Shown here in pieces: positions 40,023-48,914 of a stretch of DNA of 64,000 nucleotides. The stretch is from Chloroflexota bacterium (lineage in GTDB: Bacteria > Chloroflexota > Dehalococcoidia > SHYB01). Every line of letters starts with the position of its first letter. Position 1 is the first letter of the stretch. A program made the position numbers and the translations under genes. Below the pieces are notes generated by a model. That model was not told where the DNA came from. It made no database searches and was given only the letters and a program-made list of their open reading frames with translations. The DNA lies in NCBI GenBank assembly GCA_016875535.1, contig VGPF01000005.1:1-64000 (forward strand), given 5' to 3'.

Positions 40023-42077
40023 ATGCCGCCCCTCTTTCGCTATAGCCGGTGGGACGGGGCGCAGCAGGCCCTCGCGCCTGATGAGAGCGCCGTCCTGGGC
40101 GAACTCTCCGACCAACTGCTGGCCCACGGCGACATCTCCAACGCCCTCCGCACGCTGACGCGCAAGGGACTCCCCACCGAGTTCTCCCACAGCCGCACCA
40201 TGGGCACGCAGGAACTGCTGGAGCGGGTCCAGCAGCGGCGCCAGCAAGTGCTCTCTCAGCATGACCCCTCGTCCATCCTGCGCGATGTCCAGCAGAAGCT
40301 CGATGCCATCACCAGCCGGGAGCGCGCAGGGATCCAGCGCGAACTGCAGCGCGCCGTAGACGGCAAGGGAAATGACGGCTCAAGCGCAAAAGAGGAACTC
40401 GGGAAAGACCTCCAGGAAAAACTTCTGAAAGATCTGAAGCGGCGTGCCGAGCAGAACAGGGCGAAGCTAGAGGCCATCCCGAAGGACGACCCGGCAAGAG
40501 CCATCCAAGCCCTGCGCGATTATGAGTTCATGGATCCCCAGGCGAAGGCCGCCTTCGATGAGCTTTTGCGCTCGCTGGAGCAACAGGTGGCGCAGGCGCT
40601 CTTCAAGGATCTCACGCAGCACCTGAGCCGCATCACACCGGAACAGGTCAGGGCGATGAAAGAGATGCTCCGCGACCTGAACCGCCTTGCAGAGCAGAAG
40701 CTGCGCGGGGAGAAGCCGGACTTTGACGCCTTCGCCAAGCGCCACAGCGAGATGTTCGGCGATCGCCCGCCCGCAAGCCTGGACGACCTGCTGGCGCAGA
40801 TGCAGCAGCAGATAGGCCAGATGCAGGCCCTGTTGAACAGCCTCCCGCCGGACCAGAGCAAACAGCTCCAAGAGCTGATGGACGGCGTCCTGGGCGACCC
40901 GGAGATGCAGCAGGAGCTTGCGCGGCTGGCCGCCAACCTGGAACAGCTACACCCATCGGCCTTTCAGTATGAAGAGCACACCTTCTACGGCGATCAAAAG
41001 CTCGATCTCCGCCACGCCCTCCAGTTCATGGACGACCTGCGGAAGATGGACACGCTGGAGCGGCAGCTCCGGCGCGCGCAGCAGGCGGGCGAGCCGAAGA
41101 TGGTGGACCAGGAGATGGCGGGCGAGATCCTAGGCCCGGAGGCACGCAAAGCCCTGGAACAGCTTGCCAAGCTGACCGACCGCCTTGAGGAGGCGGGCTA
41201 TATCCGCACTGTGAACGGGCGCATCGAGCTGACGCCGATGGGCATGCGCAAGATCGGCCAGCGCGCCATGCAGGAGATATTCGCCCTCATCAAGCGCGAC
41301 CGCTCCGGCGGCCATAGCACCGATCAGCCCGGCCCAGGCGTGGACCTGGTGGAGGCCACAAAGCCCTACGAATTCGGAGACGCCTTTTCACCCCATCTCC
41401 AGCGGACGCTGATGAAGGCCGTGAAGCGCGGCGGGACGGGCGTTCCGGTGCGGCTGGAGGCCACAGATTTCGAAGTCCATCGCGCCGAGGAGTTGAGCCA
41501 ATCGTCCACGGTCCTGATGCTCGATCTCAGCCTCTCCATGGCGATGCGCGGGAACTTCTCCGCCGCTAAGAAGGTGGCCCTGGCTCTGGACAACCTCATC
41601 CGGGCCAAGTTCCCTCGGGACAAGCTCTTTATGGTCGGCTTCTCCACCTACGCCCGCGAGGTAAAGGCGGATCGGCTGCCCTATCTCACCTGGGATGAGT
41701 TCGACCCATACACCAACATCCAGCACGGCCTGGCGCTCTCCCAGCGGCTCCTTTCCCGCATCAAGGTGGGAACGCGACAAATCATCATGATTTCCGATGG
41801 AGAACCCACGGCGCACATCGAAGGCGGTCAGCTCTTCCTGCAGTACCCACCGAGCCCGCGCACCTTGCGCTCCACCTTGGCAGAGGTGCGCCGATGCACG
41901 CAGCAAAACATCGTCATCAACACCTTCATGCTGGACCGCAACTCTCAGCTTGTGGACTTCGTCGAGCAGATGACACGGATCAACCGCGGGCGCGTCTTCT
42001 ACACGACGGCAGATCGGCTGGGCCAGTACATCCTGGTGGACTATATGAACAGCCGTAAGCAGAAGATGCTTGCCTAG
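40023..42077 (+). CDS. VWA-domain protein, partner of the AAA+ ATPase
   Basis: A 684-residue protein with a long Gln/Lys/Glu-rich helical N-terminal half (about 1-430, probable coiled coils) and a C-terminal von Willebrand A domain. The metal-ion-dependent adhesion site is STVLMLDLSLSMAMRGNF (DxSxS, about 496-513), with RQIIMISDGEPTAHI (about 590-604) providing the later acidic residue. No signal peptide, so it is cytosolic. Directly after the AAA+ gene, it should act with it as in BchI/BchD or MoxR/VWA systems. The stop shares CTAG with the convergent DUF2723 gene. Confidence 0.88.
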   Translation: MPPLFRYSRWDGAQQALAPDESAVLGELSDQLLAHGDISNALRTLTRKGLPTEFSHSRTMGTQELLERVQQRRQQVLSQHDPSSILRDVQQKLDAITSRERAGIQRELQRAVDGKGNDGSSAKEELGKDLQEKLLKDLKRRAEQNRAKLEAIPKDDPARAIQALRDYEFMDPQAKAAFDELLRSLEQQVAQALFKDLTQHLSRITPEQVRAMKEMLRDLNRLAEQKLRGEKPDFDAFAKRHSEMFGDRPPASLDDLLAQMQQQIGQMQALLNSLPPDQSKQLQELMDGVLGDPEMQQELARLAANLEQLHPSAFQYEEHTFYGDQKLDLRHALQFMDDLRKMDTLERQLRRAQQAGEPKMVDQEMAGEILGPEARKALEQLAKLTDRLEEAGYIRTVNGRIELTPMGMRKIGQRAMQEIFALIKRDRSGGHSTDQPGPGVDLVEATKPYEFGDAFSPHLQRTLMKAVKRGGTGVPVRLEATDFEVHRAEELSQSSTVLMLDLSLSMAMRGNFSAAKKVALALDNLIRAKFPRDKLFMVGFSTYAREVKADRLPYLTWDEFDPYTNIQHGLALSQRLLSRIKVGTRQIIMISDGEPTAHIEGGQLFLQYPPSPRTLRSTLAEVRRCTQQNIVINTFMLDRNSQLVDFVEQMTRINRGRVFYTTADRLGQYILVDYMNSRKQKMLA

Positions 42078-43711
42078 TTCGGAGCAGCCTTCGGCAAGAT
42101 CCGGTAGGCGGGCCCTTCCAGTTGGAGGGTGAACTCCCCGCGCAAGAGCGGATCATAAATCAGCGTATATAGAGGCCGCGCACCGGCGTTGCGCTCCACA
42201 AAGCCGCGCAACACCGTTTGGAAATCACCCTCAAGCTCCTGCAATCCCAACTCCGGGTGACGCTCCCCAAAGGTCCTGCGATACCACTCAAATTGCAGGA
42301 GGTTCCGCGCGACGATGATACGCTCCGAATCCGGCTCCTCCACATATCGCTGGTACCAGAGCGTGAAGAGCCGCTGATCGCCATCTCCTAAGATGACGGC
42401 ATCGGAGGGCGCCTGGGAAAAGACATGCTGCGGGTAATTCCGGGCAGCTACATCGCTGCGAAGGCTGTAGTCGTCAGCAAAGCGGATGAGGCTGAGCCCA
42501 GGGACAAGCAAAAAAGCGATAGAGGCCAAGACTGCGTCCGCTGCTATCCACCTACCTGTGTCTTGAACCAGCGCCTCCGCCTGTCGAAGAAGGAATTGGG
42601 CACCGAGGGCGATGCATAGCACCCCGATGACTACGCTGGGAATGAGAAAGACGTACGAATCAGCCGTTAGATAGAAGGTGGCGTAGATGGAGAGGACGAT
42701 AAACGAAAGCGCCAAGGCTCCCGTGACCGCTCGATCGGCCCTCCAAAGGCGCCATAGGCCGATGAGGGTGAGCAGGACGCCGATGCCCTGGAACTGGTCA
42801 ACCATCTGCTTGAACCAGTCAACAACCCGATCGCCGACGATGGAGGATTCAACGCCAAAGACGTAGCTCCGGTAGGGATTGCCGCTCACTTGCCACAGAA
42901 AGCCTGAAGCGGTGGAGGCGTCTCCCCAATTAATAGGCGGGTTCTGCGCCGCGGCGATGGGCAGATAGAGGTAGACGGCAAGGCCCAAGAGCAACGCTCC
43001 GGCCATGCTGCGCCAAGGGAGAGGCATAGGCCGTCGCTTTGTCCAAAGAACGACAGCGGCCACAGGCACCACAGCAATCGCCAGGGTGAAGTGGTTGCCC
43101 ATCCCGAGGCCAAAGAGAAAGGCCGCGAAAAGCGGCTTGCGTGAGGGCGCGGTGCGGTGGATGTTCGGCTCCCAGAGCCAGGAGAGGAGCAGCCACAGGA
43201 CGACTGTGACAAAGAAGGCGTTAAGTGTATAGACCTCGGGAACAAGGGCCTGGCCCCAGAAGATCGGTGAACAGCCCAGGGCGACCGCTCCGAGAATGGG
43301 GCCAAACTTTCTGCTGAGCCCTGCAAGCCGGAAGCCTCCACCGCCTTGAGTACGGGTCGTGTACCGCACCTCCCCTTTTTCAGGGAGCGAACAGAACAGG
43401 CGCCCCAAAAGGTAGGTTACGCTCACGGCGCAAGCGCCAAAGAAGGCCGACATCAAAGCCAGGCGATGGGCCGGGTCTCCTATTGGAACGAGTTCAAACA
43501 CCTTTCCGAACAAGATATAAGTCGGGTAGCCGGAAGGGTGGGCAACCCCCCAGGTTCGGACCACCGTCGCCAACTCCGCACCATCGGCGGCGGCGTTGCT
43601 CCAGGTAATGCCAGGGGCGGCAAAGAAGGCGTACAGAGAGAAAAAGGTGACAAAAAGGAGGAGCACGCCCAGCCTTGGCGCAGAGCGCACTGACTGTAGA
43701 AGGCCGTTCAT
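42074..43711 (-). CDS. DUF2723 family multi-pass membrane protein, putative glycosyltransferase
   Basis: The 545-residue protein has about 11 membrane helices and the DUF2723 signature near the start: FAAPGITWSNAAADGAELATVVRTWGVAHPSGYPTYILFGKVFELVPIGDPAHRLALMSAFFG (about 30-92), in which the DGAE acidic pair recalls the catalytic loop of GT-C enzymes. FWGQALVPEVYTLNAFFVTVVLWLLL follows. Eukaryotic and bacterial relatives (TMEM260-like) are protein O-mannosyltransferases, so lipid-linked mannose may be the donor; that is inference. It overlaps the VWA gene stop and is divergent from nusA. The C-terminal part (about 430-545) is soluble. Confidence 0.85.
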   Translation of the reverse strand: MNGLLQSVRSAPRLGVLLLFVTFFSLYAFFAAPGITWSNAAADGAELATVVRTWGVAHPSGYPTYILFGKVFELVPIGDPAHRLALMSAFFGACAVSVTYLLGRLFCSLPEKGEVRYTTRTQGGGGFRLAGLSRKFGPILGAVALGCSPIFWGQALVPEVYTLNAFFVTVVLWLLLSWLWEPNIHRTAPSRKPLFAAFLFGLGMGNHFTLAIAVVPVAAVVLWTKRRPMPLPWRSMAGALLLGLAVYLYLPIAAAQNPPINWGDASTASGFLWQVSGNPYRSYVFGVESSIVGDRVVDWFKQMVDQFQGIGVLLTLIGLWRLWRADRAVTGALALSFIVLSIYATFYLTADSYVFLIPSVVIGVLCIALGAQFLLRQAEALVQDTGRWIAADAVLASIAFLLVPGLSLIRFADDYSLRSDVAARNYPQHVFSQAPSDAVILGDGDQRLFTLWYQRYVEEPDSERIIVARNLLQFEWYRRTFGERHPELGLQELEGDFQTVLRGFVERNAGARPLYTLIYDPLLRGEFTLQLEGPAYRILPKAAPN

Positions 43712-43772
43712 CGCCCTCTATCCTACCAGGAGCCGACAACAGATTGAAACCAGGAGGGCGCTCGTGGCTTCC

Positions 43773-43802
43773 TTGCGTCTGGCCCTGACTCATTGCTATA
43801 AT
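43773..43802 (+). promoter_or_regulatory. Promoter of the nusA-infB operon
   Basis: TTGCGT (43773-43778), an 18-base spacer and a perfect TATAAT (43797-43802) begin a leader of about 85 bases before the nusA ATG at 43895. Confidence 0.7.
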
Positions 43803-43833
43803 GCCCCTGCTTAGCACGTTCCCGTGCGCACAC

Positions 43834-43865
43834 GAAAGTGGGGTTCACCCCACTTTCTTTGTTCT
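43834..43865 (+). terminator. Leader terminator/attenuator of the nusA operon
   Basis: GAAAGTGGGG-TTCA-CCCCACTTTC (43834-43857) is a perfect 10-bp hairpin followed by TTTGTTCT. A smaller hairpin, CGTG-CGCA-CACG (43823-43834), ends in the first base of the larger stem. The pair sits between promoter and nusA, where many bacteria carry a terminator-like rimP/nusA leader. NusA itself affects termination, so autoregulation is plausible. Confidence 0.75.
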
Positions 43866-43894
43866 CGGGGCATGGAAAGGTAGGTATAGCGGAG

Positions 43895-45322
43895 ATGAAA
43901 AGCGAATTCATCATCGCCATCACGCAGCTCGCCGCCGAGCGCAACCTTCCCCGTGACGTTGTCTTGAACGCCGTTGAGGCGGCGCTGATCTCCGCCTTCA
44001 AGAAGGACTACCTGGCCGATATGGACCTGGCCGTGCGCATCTCCTTCACCACAGGAGAGGTGCATGTCTTTGCCAAACGCACCGTGGTGGCCGATGGCGC
44101 AGTGGAAGATGCCAACAGCCAGGTATCGCTGAGCGACGCACAGAAACTGAAGCCGGACGTCCAGTTGGGCTATGTCTTTGAAAAAGAGGTGACGCCCGCG
44201 AATGCCGGACGCATCGCCGCGCAAACAGCCAAGCAGGTCGTTATCCAGCGCCTTCGCGAGGCTGAGCGCGATATCGTCTTCTCCGAGTACGCCACCAAGG
44301 AGGGCGATGTTGTCTCCGCCGTCGTCCAGCGCTTCGATGGCCGCTCCGTCATCCTCGACCTAGGCCGCGCCGAGGCCGTGATGCCCCCAGCGGAGCAGAC
44401 TCCTTCCGAGCGCTACCGACCCAGCCAGCGCCTCAAGGTCCTCATCCTCGAAGTCGGCAAATCCACCCGCGGGCCGCAAATCGTCGTCTCCCGCACCCAT
44501 AAGAATCTCCTCAAGCGCCTTTTTGAGCTTGAGGTGCCGGAGGTCCTCAATAAGATCGTAGAGATCAAGGCCATCGCTCGCGAGCCAGGCTTCCGCTCCA
44601 AAGTCGCTGTCTCCTCCAACCAGGAGCGCGTGGACCCCGTGGGCGCCTGCGTGGGCCTTCGCGGTGTGCGAATCCAGAACATCGTGAACGAGCTCCACGG
44701 CGAGAAGATAGACGTTGTCGAATGGTCGGCGGATCCTGCCGCCTTCATCGCTCGCGCGCTGGCGCCTGCCCAGGTGATGCACGTTGCCGCCAAGCAGGGC
44801 GAAAATACGGCCATCGTCGTGGTGCCGGACAAGATGCTCTCCCTGGCCATCGGCCGAGAGGGGCAGAACGCGCGCCTAGCCGCCAAGCTCACCGGCTGGC
44901 GCATAGACATCAAGTCCGCCTCAGAGGCGGAGGCGCAGAAGATTGACCTCGGCAAGCCGCAAGCGCCGCCTGCGGAGATCGCAGAGCGCGCCAGAGCGGC
45001 CCAGCCAAAGCCGGTCCAACCGCCGCCCTCCGTTCCAACGTCCGTTACGGCCGAGGCTCCGCCCGTTCAGGCCGCAGCCCAAGCTACGCCTGCGGAGGCT
45101 CCCGCCTCTGCAGAGGCCCCTACGCTTGCCGAAGCGCTGGCCTCCGAGGCTACCTGGAAGGTGCCGCAGGCGGCTCCCTCCGCCTCCCAGATCCGCTTCG
45201 CGGAGGACATCGCCGAATTTCGCGGCGGCAAGGGCGGCAAAGGCGGCAAAAAGCGGGAAGGCGGGGACACCAAGCGCCGCAAGGGCGGCCGCATAGAAGA
45301 CCTTGCCTACGAGGAAGAATAG
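43895..45322 (+). CDS. nusA: Transcription termination/antitermination factor NusA
   Basis: The 475-residue protein has the NusA N-terminal RNA-polymerase-binding domain (FIIAITQLAAERNLPRDVVLNAVEAALISAFKK), an S1 domain (DVVSAVVQRFDGRSVILDLGRAEAVMPPAEQ, about 142-172), and two KH domains (AREPGFRSKVAVSSNQERVDPVGACVGLRGVRIQNIVNELHGEKIDVVEW, about 228-277, and IVVVPDKMLSLAIGREGQNARLAAKLTGWRIDI). The C-terminal part is an Ala/Pro-rich linker ending in a Gly/Lys-rich tail (GGKGGKGGKKREGG, about 445-458) in place of acidic AR repeats. The ATG at 43895 is chosen because the conserved sequence starts there. A perfect leader terminator precedes it, and rimP is absent from its usual place. Confidence 0.96.
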   Translation: MKSEFIIAITQLAAERNLPRDVVLNAVEAALISAFKKDYLADMDLAVRISFTTGEVHVFAKRTVVADGAVEDANSQVSLSDAQKLKPDVQLGYVFEKEVTPANAGRIAAQTAKQVVIQRLREAERDIVFSEYATKEGDVVSAVVQRFDGRSVILDLGRAEAVMPPAEQTPSERYRPSQRLKVLILEVGKSTRGPQIVVSRTHKNLLKRLFELEVPEVLNKIVEIKAIAREPGFRSKVAVSSNQERVDPVGACVGLRGVRIQNIVNELHGEKIDVVEWSADPAAFIARALAPAQVMHVAAKQGENTAIVVVPDKMLSLAIGREGQNARLAAKLTGWRIDIKSASEAEAQKIDLGKPQAPPAEIAERARAAQPKPVQPPPSVPTSVTAEAPPVQAAAQATPAEAPASAEAPTLAEALASEATWKVPQAAPSASQIRFAEDIAEFRGGKGGKGGKKREGGDTKRRKGGRIEDLAYEEE

Positions 45323-45354
45323 CCCGTTCATCTTTGTCACAGAGGTGAGCGGCC

Positions 45355-45633
45355 ATGCAGGCACCACGGCACGTTCCCCAGCGCCACTGCATCATCTGCG
45401 GTGAGCCCGGCGAAAAGAGAGGGTTGCTCCGCATCGTGCGCGAGCCTTCGGGCGCGGTAAGCGCAGACCCCACGGGCAAGCGCGCAGGACGCGGCGCGTA
45501 TCTGTGCGAAAAGGCCTCCTGCCGGGAGGCAGTGCTGAAGAAGGGGAGACTGGAATCGGTATTGAAAGTGAAGCTTTCGCAGGAAGACATGACACGTTTA
45601 GCGGCCAGCCTGAGCCAAACGAGCGTCAGGTAG
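45355..45633 (+). CDS. ylxR: YlxR (DUF448) RNA-binding protein
   Basis: A 92-residue protein, nusA-infB spacer gene in many bacteria. It has the YlxR signature HVPQRHCIICGEPGEKRGLLRIVREPSGAVSADPTGKRAGRGAYLCEKASCREAVLKKGRLES, including GRGAYLC with the conserved Arg-Gly and Cys residues. Structures of the family show a single-strand nucleic-acid-binding fold, and YlxR affects RNase P and global expression in Bacillus. It lies 32 bases after nusA and 10 before infB. Confidence 0.94.
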   Translation: MQAPRHVPQRHCIICGEPGEKRGLLRIVREPSGAVSADPTGKRAGRGAYLCEKASCREAVLKKGRLESVLKVKLSQEDMTRLAASLSQTSVR

Positions 45634-45643
45634 GAGACGACCG

Positions 45644-47506
45644 ATGAGTCCACAACAGCGAAGGTTCGGCGGCAATGCTCCGCCACGTCCGCACGCGCCA
45701 CCGCCTTCTCGAGCCAAGGCGCCTCCGCCTCAAGCCGCGCCGCCCGCCCAAGCTCCCACGGCTCCAGCGCCTGGAAGCCTTGGTCCTGTCCAGTTGCCTC
45801 AGACGATCACCGTTCAGGAGCTTGCGACACGCCTCAAGATCTCCGGCATAGACCTCATCAAGCAGCTCATGCGCATCGGCATCATGGCGAACCTCAGCCA
45901 AGCCGTGAACTTCGATACCGCCGCCACTATCGCCGCATCGCTCGGCTACCGGCCGATGCAGGAGACGGCCAAGGAGACGGCGACGGTACAAACAGCTTCC
46001 GGGGCGCAGGCCACCGGCAATCTACAGACCCGGCCGCCCATCGTCACGATCCTGGGCCACGTGGACCACGGCAAAACATCGCTCCTGGACGCCATCCGCA
46101 AGACCAAGGTCGCGGCATCAGAGGCGGGCGGCATCACCCAGCATATCGGCGCCTACCAGGTCGCGGCGCAGGGCAAGCCCATCACTTTCCTCGATACTCC
46201 GGGCCATGAGGCCTTCACCGCCATGCGCGCCCGCGGCGCAAAGGCCACTGACATCGCCATCCTCGTCGTCGCCGCGGACGATGGCGTCATGCCCCAAACC
46301 ATTGAAGCGATGGACCACGCCAAAGCCGCCAACGTCCCTGTCATCGTCGCCATCAACAAGATCGACAAGCCGGAGGCCGACCCGAATCGCGTCAAGACGC
46401 AACTTTTGGAGAAGGGCCTGCTCCTTGAAGAGTTCGGCGGACAGGCCATCGGCGTTCCCGTCTCCGCCAAGACCGGCAAGGGCATCCAAGACCTGCTGGA
46501 TACCATCCTCCTCGTCGCCGAAGTGGCCGATCTCAAGGCCGATCCGGACCAGCTCGCCACCGGTGTCATCATCGAAGCGCATGTGGACCGCTCGCGCGGC
46601 CCAGTCGCCTCCATCCTCGTGCAAAACGGCACCTTGAGCGTCGGCGACCCCGTTGTTGCCGGTGAAGCCAGCGGCAAGATCCGAGCCTTGCTGGATGATC
46701 AAGGCAAGCGCCTCAAATCGGCAGGGCCCTCCACCCCTGTGGAGGTTCTCGGCTTCACCTCCATCCCCAAAGCCGGCGACCCAGTGATTGCCTTTGCCTC
46801 TGACGCAGAGATGAAGGCCCACTTAGAGAAGCTTCAAGCCGGACGCAAACAGCCCATGCTCGCCAAAGGTCTCCTGCAAGAAGTGGGCGCGGGCACGACC
46901 CAGCACAAGGAGCTTCCGCTCATCATTAAGACGGATGTGCAAGGCTCGGTTGACCCAGTGCGCAACTCCGTTGAGCGCACATCCACGGAGAAGGCCAAGG
47001 TGCGCGTCCTGCACGCTGCCGCAGGCTCCATCAATGAGTCCGATGTCCTTCTGGCCGTCGCCTCAAAGGCCATGATCGTGGGCTTCAACAGCAAAGTGGA
47101 GCCTGGGGCCAAGCGCCTGGCGGAATCGGAAGGCGTCCCCGTCCGCACCTATGACATCATTTACACCATGGTTGAGGACATGAAAAAGGCTCTGGAAGGC
47201 ATCCTGGAGCCGGTCTTCAAAGAGGTCATCGAAGGCCACGCCGAAGTTCGCGCCAGCTTCAAGGCACAGAAGCGTCTCATCGCCGGCTGCTACATCACAG
47301 ACGGCAAGGCCGCTCGCGGCTCATCGGCCAAAGTTCTGCGCAAAAACAAAGTCATCGGCAAGGGAGCAATCGTCTCCCTGCGGCGCTTCAAGGATGACGT
47401 GCGCGAGGTGACCTCCGGCCTGGAATGCGGCGTCGGCGTAGAAGACATCCAGGATTTCCAAGAAGGCGACCGCCTGGAATTCTTCCGGCTCGAAAAGCAG
47501 GGCTAA
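45644..47506 (+). CDS. infB: Translation initiation factor IF-2, short form
   Basis: IF-2 places initiator tRNA on the ribosome. The 620-residue protein has a short Pro/Ala-rich N-terminus, the IF-2N domain ([49 protein letters not shown], about 51-100), and the GTPase: G1 [17 protein letters not shown] (about 132-148), G2 [11 protein letters not shown]3 [17 protein letters not shown]4 [12 protein letters not shown]. Domains II-IV follow, ending in [30 protein letters not shown]. The N-terminus is shorter than in E. coli (890 residues), as is common in compact genomes. ATG 45644 is 10 bases after ylxR. Confidence 0.97.
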   Translation: MSPQQRRFGGNAPPRPHAPPPSRAKAPPPQAAPPAQAPTAPAPGSLGPVQLPQTITVQELATRLKISGIDLIKQLMRIGIMANLSQAVNFDTAATIAASLGYRPMQETAKETATVQTASGAQATGNLQTRPPIVTILGHVDHGKTSLLDAIRKTKVAASEAGGITQHIGAYQVAAQGKPITFLDTPGHEAFTAMRARGAKATDIAILVVAADDGVMPQTIEAMDHAKAANVPVIVAINKIDKPEADPNRVKTQLLEKGLLLEEFGGQAIGVPVSAKTGKGIQDLLDTILLVAEVADLKADPDQLATGVIIEAHVDRSRGPVASILVQNGTLSVGDPVVAGEASGKIRALLDDQGKRLKSAGPSTPVEVLGFTSIPKAGDPVIAFASDAEMKAHLEKLQAGRKQPMLAKGLLQEVGAGTTQHKELPLIIKTDVQGSVDPVRNSVERTSTEKAKVRVLHAAAGSINESDVLLAVASKAMIVGFNSKVEPGAKRLAESEGVPVRTYDIIYTMVEDMKKALEGILEPVFKEVIEGHAEVRASFKAQKRLIAGCYITDGKAARGSSAKVLRKNKVIGKGAIVSLRRFKDDVREVTSGLECGVGVEDIQDFQEGDRLEFFRLEKQG

Positions 47507-47515
47507 TCACTTCTC

Positions 47516-47539
47516 GCCTCCGCACGGGTGTGCGGAGGC
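47516..47539 (+). other. Perfect hairpin in the infB-rbfA intergenic space
   Basis: GCCTCCGCAC-GGGT-GTGCGGAGGC is a perfect 10-bp stem directly after the infB stop. The following TTGCATCC is not a terminator U-run. It is probably an mRNA-processing or stability element that sets infB and rbfA apart within the operon. Confidence 0.55.
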
Positions 47540-47566
47540 TTGCATCCTACGGCCAGGAGCGCGCCT

Positions 47567-47947
47567 ATGCCCAGCAGACGCCAGAGCCGCGTGAACGATT
47601 TGATCCGCGAAGAGCTGAGCGAACTCATCCGACGCGAGGTGCGGGACCCCCGCCTGGCCGAGGTCACCAGCATCACAGAAGTCGTCGTCAGCCCTGACCT
47701 TCTAAGCGCCCGCGTCTATGTCAGCGTTCTGGGCGATGAACAGCAGAAGAAACAGACCATCGAAGGCCTGCAAGCGGCGGCGGCCTTCCTCCACCACCGA
47801 TTGAAAGACCGCCTCGTCATGCGCTACATCCCCAAACTGACCTTCGAGCGCGACGACTCCATCGAAGAGGGCGCGCGCCTCCTCTCTCTCATGAAGGAAG
47901 AGGCCGCCAATCTCAACACAGCTTCCAAGGGTCGCCGCAGGAAGTAG
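47567..47947 (+). CDS. rbfA: Ribosome-binding factor A
   Basis: RbfA assists 16S rRNA 5'-end maturation of the 30S subunit. The 126-residue protein has the family's KH-like signature: SRVNDLIREELSELIRREVRDPRLAEVTSITEVVVSPDLLSARVYVSVLG (about 7-56) and LKDRLVMRYIPKLTFERDDSIEEGARL (about 80-106). It starts at ATG 47567 with CCAGGAG 10 bases before. It follows infB as in most bacteria and precedes truB. Confidence 0.95.
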   Translation: MPSRRQSRVNDLIREELSELIRREVRDPRLAEVTSITEVVVSPDLLSARVYVSVLGDEQQKKQTIEGLQAAAAFLHHRLKDRLVMRYIPKLTFERDDSIEEGARLLSLMKEEAANLNTASKGRRRK

Positions 47948-47969
47948 CCTTTCGCCCTTGGCATCGCCC

Positions 47970-48914
47970 ATGGATGGCATCCTCAGCATCCTGAAGCCCG
48001 TCGGCCCCACCTCGCACGATATGGTGCGCCTGGTGAAGCGCCTCACCAACGCAGAGCGCGCCGGCCACGGCGGCACCCTCGATCCCCAGGCCTCAGGCGT
48101 CCTCCCCATCCTCCTCGGCCACGCCACCCGCGTCAGCGAATACCTGCTGGACGTGGCCAAGGTCTACCGAGCCACGATTTCCATGGGCGCCACCTCCAGC
48201 ACCTATGACCGTGAGGGCGAAATCACGCCTGCAGGAGATGCTGGGCGCATAAGCCTGGAGGCGGTACGCGAGGCCCTGCCGCGCTTCCAGGGCTTCATCC
48301 TCCAGCGCCCGCCGATGTTCAGCGCCGTGAAACGCCACGGCCAGCCCCTCTACAAGATGGCGCGCGCCGGGAAAGAGGTTGAGCGCGCCGAGCGGACCGT
48401 TCACGTCAAGCGGATAGATCTGCTGGACTGGTCGCCGCCGCTTTTGACCCTGGACATCGAATGCGGGCGCGGGACCTACATCCGCTCCATCGCCCATGAG
48501 CTCGGCCAAGCGCTTGGCTGCGGCGCCTATCTCGCCTCCCTGGAACGCCGCCGGGTGGGACCTTTCTCGATTGAGGAAGCGCTCACCATCGAACAGCTCG
48601 AAGAGGCGGCCCGCGAAGGCTTCCTTGATCGACTCCTCTACCCCGCCGATCTCTTGCTTCTCCACCTCCCTGCCGCCATCGTCTCGGATGCCGATGTGCG
48701 CGCCATCGGGCAGGGGCAATACTTCCATAGCGTGGAGTTCGCGCCCACGTCGCACACCCAGTGCCGCGCCTATGACTTCGCAGGGGAGATGGTAGCCCTG
48801 CTCACTAAAGACAAGACGGGCGAAATGTGGAAGCCGTCAAAGGTTCTGCTCGGCTCCCGCATCGCGGAGACCCTTGGACCAGGGCCGGACCCCGAAGGCG
48901 TCATAGATGGATAA
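47970..48914 (+). CDS. truB: tRNA pseudouridine(55) synthase
   Basis: Converts U55 of tRNA to pseudouridine. The 314-residue protein begins MDGILSILKPVGPTSHDMVRLVKRLTN, has the catalytic Asp in GHGGTLDPQASGVLPILLGHATR (about 31-53), and FILQRPPMFSAVKRHGQPLYKMARAGKEVER plus DIECGRGTYIRSIAHELG. The C-terminal part (from about 230) is a PUA-like domain with a longer tail. ATG 47970 is used because the conserved sequence starts at MDGIL; a TTG lies 12 bases upstream. The last 8 bases overlap the next gene, so the lipid genes are coupled to the translation operon. Confidence 0.95.
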   Translation: MDGILSILKPVGPTSHDMVRLVKRLTNAERAGHGGTLDPQASGVLPILLGHATRVSEYLLDVAKVYRATISMGATSSTYDREGEITPAGDAGRISLEAVREALPRFQGFILQRPPMFSAVKRHGQPLYKMARAGKEVERAERTVHVKRIDLLDWSPPLLTLDIECGRGTYIRSIAHELGQALGCGAYLASLERRRVGPFSIEEALTIEQLEEAAREGFLDRLLYPADLLLLHLPAAIVSDADVRAIGQGQYFHSVEFAPTSHTQCRAYDFAGEMVALLTKDKTGEMWKPSKVLLGSRIAETLGPGPDPEGVIDG

